Shown one piece after another: positions 25,013 to 28,112 of a DNA stretch of 28,112 bases; position 1 is the stretch's first letter, and each line of letters begins with the position of its first letter. Origin of the DNA: DASRCB01 sp035653295 (GTDB lineage Bacteria > Acidobacteriota > Terriglobia > Bryobacterales > Bryobacteraceae); NCBI GenBank assembly GCA_035653295.1, contig DASRCB010000159.1, positions 1-28,112 of the forward strand, written 5' to 3'. The position numbers and the translations under genes are program-made. The notes under the pieces were generated by a model. That model was not told the origin of the DNA, ran no database searches, and worked only from the letters and a program-made list of their open reading frames with translations.

Positions 25013-26360
25013 GACGCCGACGGTCGTCCGCGCGCGCCGCGCTTACGTGTACCTCATCTCGGCTGTCGCGGCGCTGGCGGGCCTGCTGTTCGGCTTCGAT
25101 ACCGCGGTTATCAACGGCGCTTTGCCATTCCTGCGCGACGAGTTCCGGCTCACCGATTTTCAGGTCGAACTCGTCGCCGGCGCGCTGCTGGTGGGATGCA
25201 TCTTCGGCGCCGGTCTGGCTGGAATCGTCACCGATCGCCTCGGACGCCGGCGCGCGCTCATCTCCGCCGCTGTCCTCTTCGCCGCCGCCTCCGTCGCCTC
25301 TGCGCTGCCACGGGAGCTGATCGGGCTGGCCATGGCCCGTTTCGCCGCCGGCATCGCTATCGGACTCGGCTCCGTGCTGGCGCCCATGTACATCGCCGAG
25401 ATCGCGCCGCCGCACCGCCGCGGCCGCCTCGTCTCCGTAAATCAGCTCGCCATCGTGACCGGCATTCTCGCCGCCTATTATGTGAACTGGCAGCTTTCGT
25501 TCGCGGGTCGCGGCAACTGGCGGTGGATGTTCGCCGTTGCCGCCGTTCCATCCGTCGCCTTCTGGCTTGGGCTCCTGTTCATCCCCGAAAGCCCGCGCTG
25601 GCTGGCCGCGAAGCGCGACGAGGCGGACGCGCTCGCGGTGCTCACACGCGTCGTCTCGCCGGAAGAAGCAGAGCGCGAGTTGCGGGAGATCCGTACCAGC
25701 CTGGCTGAGGAGGCCGGCGCCACTCTTGCCGATCTCTTCCGCCCCGGCCTGCGCCGCGCGCTCATCGTAGCCGTGGTGCTCGCCATCCTGTGCCAGATCA
25801 CCGGCATCAACACCATCATTTATTACGGCTCAATCCTGCTGCGCGAACACGCCGGACAGAACGCTTCCTCCGCCATCGGAGCCAACGTGCTCATCGGCGC
25901 CGTCAACTTCATCGGCACGATACTCGCCATGGCCACGATCGATCACGCAGGCCGGCGGGCTTTGCTGCTGTGGGGCGCCGCCGGAATGGGAGTCTCGCTG
26001 GGCGTGCTCGGACTGGCGTTCCGGAATCCATCGCCCTCGTTCCCGCTCATTGTCGCGCTGATTCTGGCTTACGTCTTTTCGTTCTCCGTAAGCTTCGGAC
26101 CCGGCGTCTGGGTTTACATATCCGAAATCTTTCCGAACGCCGTCCGCGCGCGCGCCATGTCCATCGGCACGATGACCATCTGGATCTCCTGTCTCGCCGT
26201 CACGCTGACATTCCTCACCCTGGTTCACCTGCTGGGCACGGCGGGCGCATTCTGGTTCTACGCCGCGCTGTGCGCGGTGGCCTTCGTTTTCGTGCTGCTG
26301 GCGCTGCCGGAGACAAAAGGCCGCACCCTGGAGGACATCCAGCGGCTATGGGAGAAATGA
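25011..26360 (+). CDS. MFS transporter, sugar porter family
   Basis: A 449-residue protein with 12 membrane segments and the full sugar-porter signature set: LLFGFDTAVINGALPFLRDEF in helix 1, DRLGRRRAL (72-83 region) between helices 2 and 3, a helix 4-5 loop ending in RRGRLVSVNQL, IPESPRWLAAKRDEADAL (191-208), CQITGINTIIYYGSILL in helix 7, and LPETKGRTLEDIQ at the C-terminus. Such porters (XylE, AraE, GalP types) import sugars with protons or by facilitation. The sugar is unknown; the downstream dehydrogenase and sugar-acid dehydratase point to an aldose, uronate or aldarate pathway. It is the first gene of the operon; the next gene starts 2 bp after its stop. Confidence 0.93.
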   Translation: MTPTVVRARRAYVYLISAVAALAGLLFGFDTAVINGALPFLRDEFRLTDFQVELVAGALLVGCIFGAGLAGIVTDRLGRRRALISAAVLFAAASVASALPRELIGLAMARFAAGIAIGLGSVLAPMYIAEIAPPHRRGRLVSVNQLAIVTGILAAYYVNWQLSFAGRGNWRWMFAVAAVPSVAFWLGLLFIPESPRWLAAKRDEADALAVLTRVVSPEEAERELREIRTSLAEEAGATLADLFRPGLRRALIVAVVLAILCQITGINTIIYYGSILLREHAGQNASSAIGANVLIGAVNFIGTILAMATIDHAGRRALLLWGAAGMGVSLGVLGLAFRNPSPSFPLIVALILAYVFSFSVSFGPGVWVYISEIFPNAVRARAMSIGTMTIWISCLAVTLTFLTLVHLLGTAGAFWFYAALCAVAFVFVLLALPETKGRTLEDIQRLWEK

Positions 26361-26362
26361 CT

Positions 26363-27103
26363 ATGGACCACACCGATCAGGTGGCGATCGTGACCGGAGG
26401 CGCATCGGGTATCGGCGGCGCGGCGGTCGATCTGCTGAAGCAGCGCGGGGCGCGCGTGTTCTCATTCGATGTACACGGCGACCCCACTCATCGCGTCGAT
26501 GTCGCGAACTCCGGCCAGGCGCGCGACGCGGTTGAAGAAATCGCGAGCCAGTGCGGCCGCATCGATGCGGTTATCGCCAGCGCGGGCGTGCAGGCCTACG
26601 GGACCGCGCTTACCACCACCGACGAGGAATGGGATCGCGTCCTGAACATCAACCTGCGCGGCGTCTGGAACGTGGCCCGCGCCGCGCTGCCGCACATGCA
26701 GAAGGCGGGCGGCGGCTCGATCGTCGTGGTTTCATCCGTACAGGGCCTCGCCACACAGAACAATGTGTTCGCGTACTCCACCAGCAAGCACGCGCTGCTC
26801 GGATTAACGCGCAGCATGGCCGTGGATTTCGCGGCCGACGGCATTCGCGTCAACTGCGTGTGTCCGGGCACGGTGGACACGCCCATGCTGGCCTGGTCGG
26901 CGGGACTGGACGAAGATCCCGAATCCGTCTACCGCGCCTGCCGCGAGATGCATCCGCTGGGCCGGATTGCGAAACCCGAAGAGATCGCGGAGGTGCTCTG
27001 CTTCCTTGCCCACCCGGCCGCGTCGTTCGTGACCGGCGCCGTCTGGACCGTCGATGGCGGCCTGCTCACACGCATCGGCGGCGTGCCGAAGGTGCAGAAA
27101 TGA
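26363..27103 (+). CDS. SDR family oxidoreductase
   Basis: A 246-residue classical short-chain dehydrogenase. Features: the Rossmann motif TGGASGIGG (11-19), an acidic residue after strand 2 (FDVHGD, Asp36) that favours NAD+, ASAG (72-75) in place of NNAG, NINLRG with Asn97, the catalytic Ser125 in VVSSVQG, Tyr138 and Lys142 in YSTSK, NCVCPGTVDTPM, and the C-terminal FVTGAVWTVDGG. The start is ATG 26363 with GGGAG 8 nt upstream; an ATG at 26357 in the same frame overlaps the porter stop but is too close to that site. The operon position suggests oxidation of a sugar, such as an aldose to a lactone, before the dehydratase step; that is inference. The stop overlaps the next start by ATGA. Confidence 0.92.
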   Translation: MDHTDQVAIVTGGASGIGGAAVDLLKQRGARVFSFDVHGDPTHRVDVANSGQARDAVEEIASQCGRIDAVIASAGVQAYGTALTTTDEEWDRVLNINLRGVWNVARAALPHMQKAGGGSIVVVSSVQGLATQNNVFAYSTSKHALLGLTRSMAVDFAADGIRVNCVCPGTVDTPMLAWSAGLDEDPESVYRACREMHPLGRIAKPEEIAEVLCFLAHPAASFVTGAVWTVDGGLLTRIGGVPKVQK

Positions 27104-28112
27104 AGATTACCGATATCCGTCCGACCACCGTCACCGTCCCGCTTCAGGCGCCGCTGCGCCACGCCAACGGCTGCCACTGGGGCCGGTTCGTGCGCACCAT
27201 CGTCGAGGTGGATACCGACGAGGGCATCACCGGCCTCGGTGAGATGGGCGGCGGCGGAGAGTCGGCCGAGGCCGCCTTTCGCGGACTGAAGCAGTACCTC
27301 GTTGGCCACGATCCCGCGCGCCTCGAACAACTGCGCTTCCTCATCGCGAATCCGACCGCCTCGCTCTACAACAACCGCACCCAGCTGCTCGCGGCCATCG
27401 AGTTCGCCTGCCTCGATATCGTCGGGAAGAAGTGGGGCGCGCCGGTCTGCGACCTGCTCGGCGGGCGCGTGCGCGACCGCGTGCCCTTCGCCAGCTACCT
27501 GTTCTACCGCTATCCCGATCCGGAAACCGAGGCCGGCGAGACCCGCACCATCGAGCAGATGGTGCGCTATACGCGCGAGCTGAAAGAGCAGTACGGCTTC
27601 ACCACGCACAAGCTCAAAGGCGGCGTTTTTCCCCCGGAATACGACCTGGCATGCTACCGCGCCCTCGCCGAGCAGTTCCCCGGCGATCGGTTTCGCTTCG
27701 ACTGCAACGCCGCATGGAGCGTGGACACCGCCGTCTGGTTCGGGCGGCAGATCAGGAACTATCGCAACGATTACCTCGAGGATCCCACGTGGGGCCTGAA
27801 CGGAATGCGCATGGTTCGGCAGCGGCTGAAAACGCTGCTGGCCACGAACACGGTGGTGGTCAACTTCGAGCAGCTGGCGGCGAACATCCTCGATCCCGCG
27901 GTTGACGTGATCCTGCTGGACACGACATTCTGGGGCGGCATCCGACCCTGCGTGCGCGCGGCGGGCGTGTGCGAGACCTTTCAGTTCAGCGTGGCCGTGC
28001 ACTCCAGCGGCGAGCTCGGCATTCAGCTCGCCACCATGCTGCACCTCGGAGCGGTGCTGCCGAACCTGTCGTTCGCCGCCGATGCGCACTACCATCATCT
28101 GGCGGACGACAT
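27100..28112 (+). CDS. Enolase-superfamily sugar-acid dehydratase, glucarate-dehydratase-like (partial, cut at right edge)
   Basis: Open from ATG 27100 to the window end (337 residues read). It is a mandelate racemase/muconate lactonising enzyme-type member: N-terminal capping domain (about 1-125) then the barrel. Residues seen: the K-x-K motif Lys171 and Lys173 in THKLKGG; metal ligands Asp201 in RFDCNAAW, Glu227 in YLEDPTW and Asn255 in VVVNFEQL; Asp274 in LLDTTFWGG and His301 in VAVHSSGELG as the His-Asp dyad. An Asn as third metal ligand is the mark of the glucarate dehydratase subgroup, in contrast to Glu in mandelate racemase. The reaction is probably removal of water from an aldarate or aldonate to a 2-keto-3-deoxy acid; the exact substrate is unknown. 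The start overlaps the SDR stop (ATGA). Confidence 0.9.
   Translation, partial: MKITDIRPTTVTVPLQAPLRHANGCHWGRFVRTIVEVDTDEGITGLGEMGGGGESAEAAFRGLKQYLVGHDPARLEQLRFLIANPTASLYNNRTQLLAAIEFACLDIVGKKWGAPVCDLLGGRVRDRVPFASYLFYRYPDPETEAGETRTIEQMVRYTRELKEQYGFTTHKLKGGVFPPEYDLACYRALAEQFPGDRFRFDCNAAWSVDTAVWFGRQIRNYRNDYLEDPTWGLNGMRMVRQRLKTLLATNTVVVNFEQLAANILDPAVDVILLDTTFWGGIRPCVRAAGVCETFQFSVAVHSSGELGIQLATMLHLGAVLPNLSFAADAHYHHLADD

Noticed and set aside
25790..26362. 191-residue N-terminal extension of the SDR protein
   Set aside because: It overlaps the MFS porter out of frame. The Rossmann motif starts 11 residues after ATG 26363.

Overview
The window looks like chromosomal DNA of an Acidobacteriota member, most likely of the Solibacter/Bryobacter group. 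The grounds are two neighbouring secreted proteins with the TIGR03437 domain (abundant in Solibacter), two 'acidobacterial duplicated orphan permeases' (ADOP, TIGR03434), high GC content and frequent GTG starts. I see no tRNA, rRNA, CRISPR array, transposase or integrase. All genes read as intact except the two cut by the window edges. Functions below come from motif reading only; no database search was possible.

Left block (1-8978, all on the minus strand). Reading in the direction of transcription: an ADOP permease (8978-6564), two paralogous secreted TIGR03437 proteins (6375-4699 and 4551-2929), a hairpin-rich gap, and a very large membrane sensor histidine kinase (2818 to the left edge). 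The kinase's extracytoplasmic part appears to be built from about seven OB-fold-like repeats.

Middle block (9161-18844, mixed strands). A VOC/glyoxalase-fold protein; a secreted GH2-like glycoside hydrolase followed 7 bp later by a DJ-1/PfpI protein; a class I/II aminotransferase on the minus strand that diverges from a PIG-L deacetylase across a 52-bp gap holding a perfect 18-bp inverted repeat; a second ADOP permease; a DUF72 protein; a zinc-ribbon/PspC protein; and a MATE efflux pump that diverges from it.

Right block (18834-28112). On the minus strand is a tight set transcribed in the order unknown 340-aa protein, mutS, anmK, CPA2-type cation/proton antiporter; the last three are joined by 4-bp start/stop overlaps. 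After a repeat-rich 362-bp gap, the plus strand carries a sugar-catabolism operon: MFS sugar porter, SDR dehydrogenase and an enolase-superfamily sugar-acid dehydratase (cut by the right edge), again with overlapping or nearly overlapping start and stop codons.

An organising theme is two classes of translation start. One class has a strong AGGAGG-like site 4-8 nt before the start. The other lacks such a site and has a -10-like hexamer 6-10 nt before the start codon, which suggests leaderless transcripts. No clearly new defence or mobile system is visible. The best candidates for undescribed biology are the multi-repeat sensor kinase, the C-terminal domain shared by the TIGR03437 pair, the unknown gene before mutS and the palindromic operator at 12857-12874.
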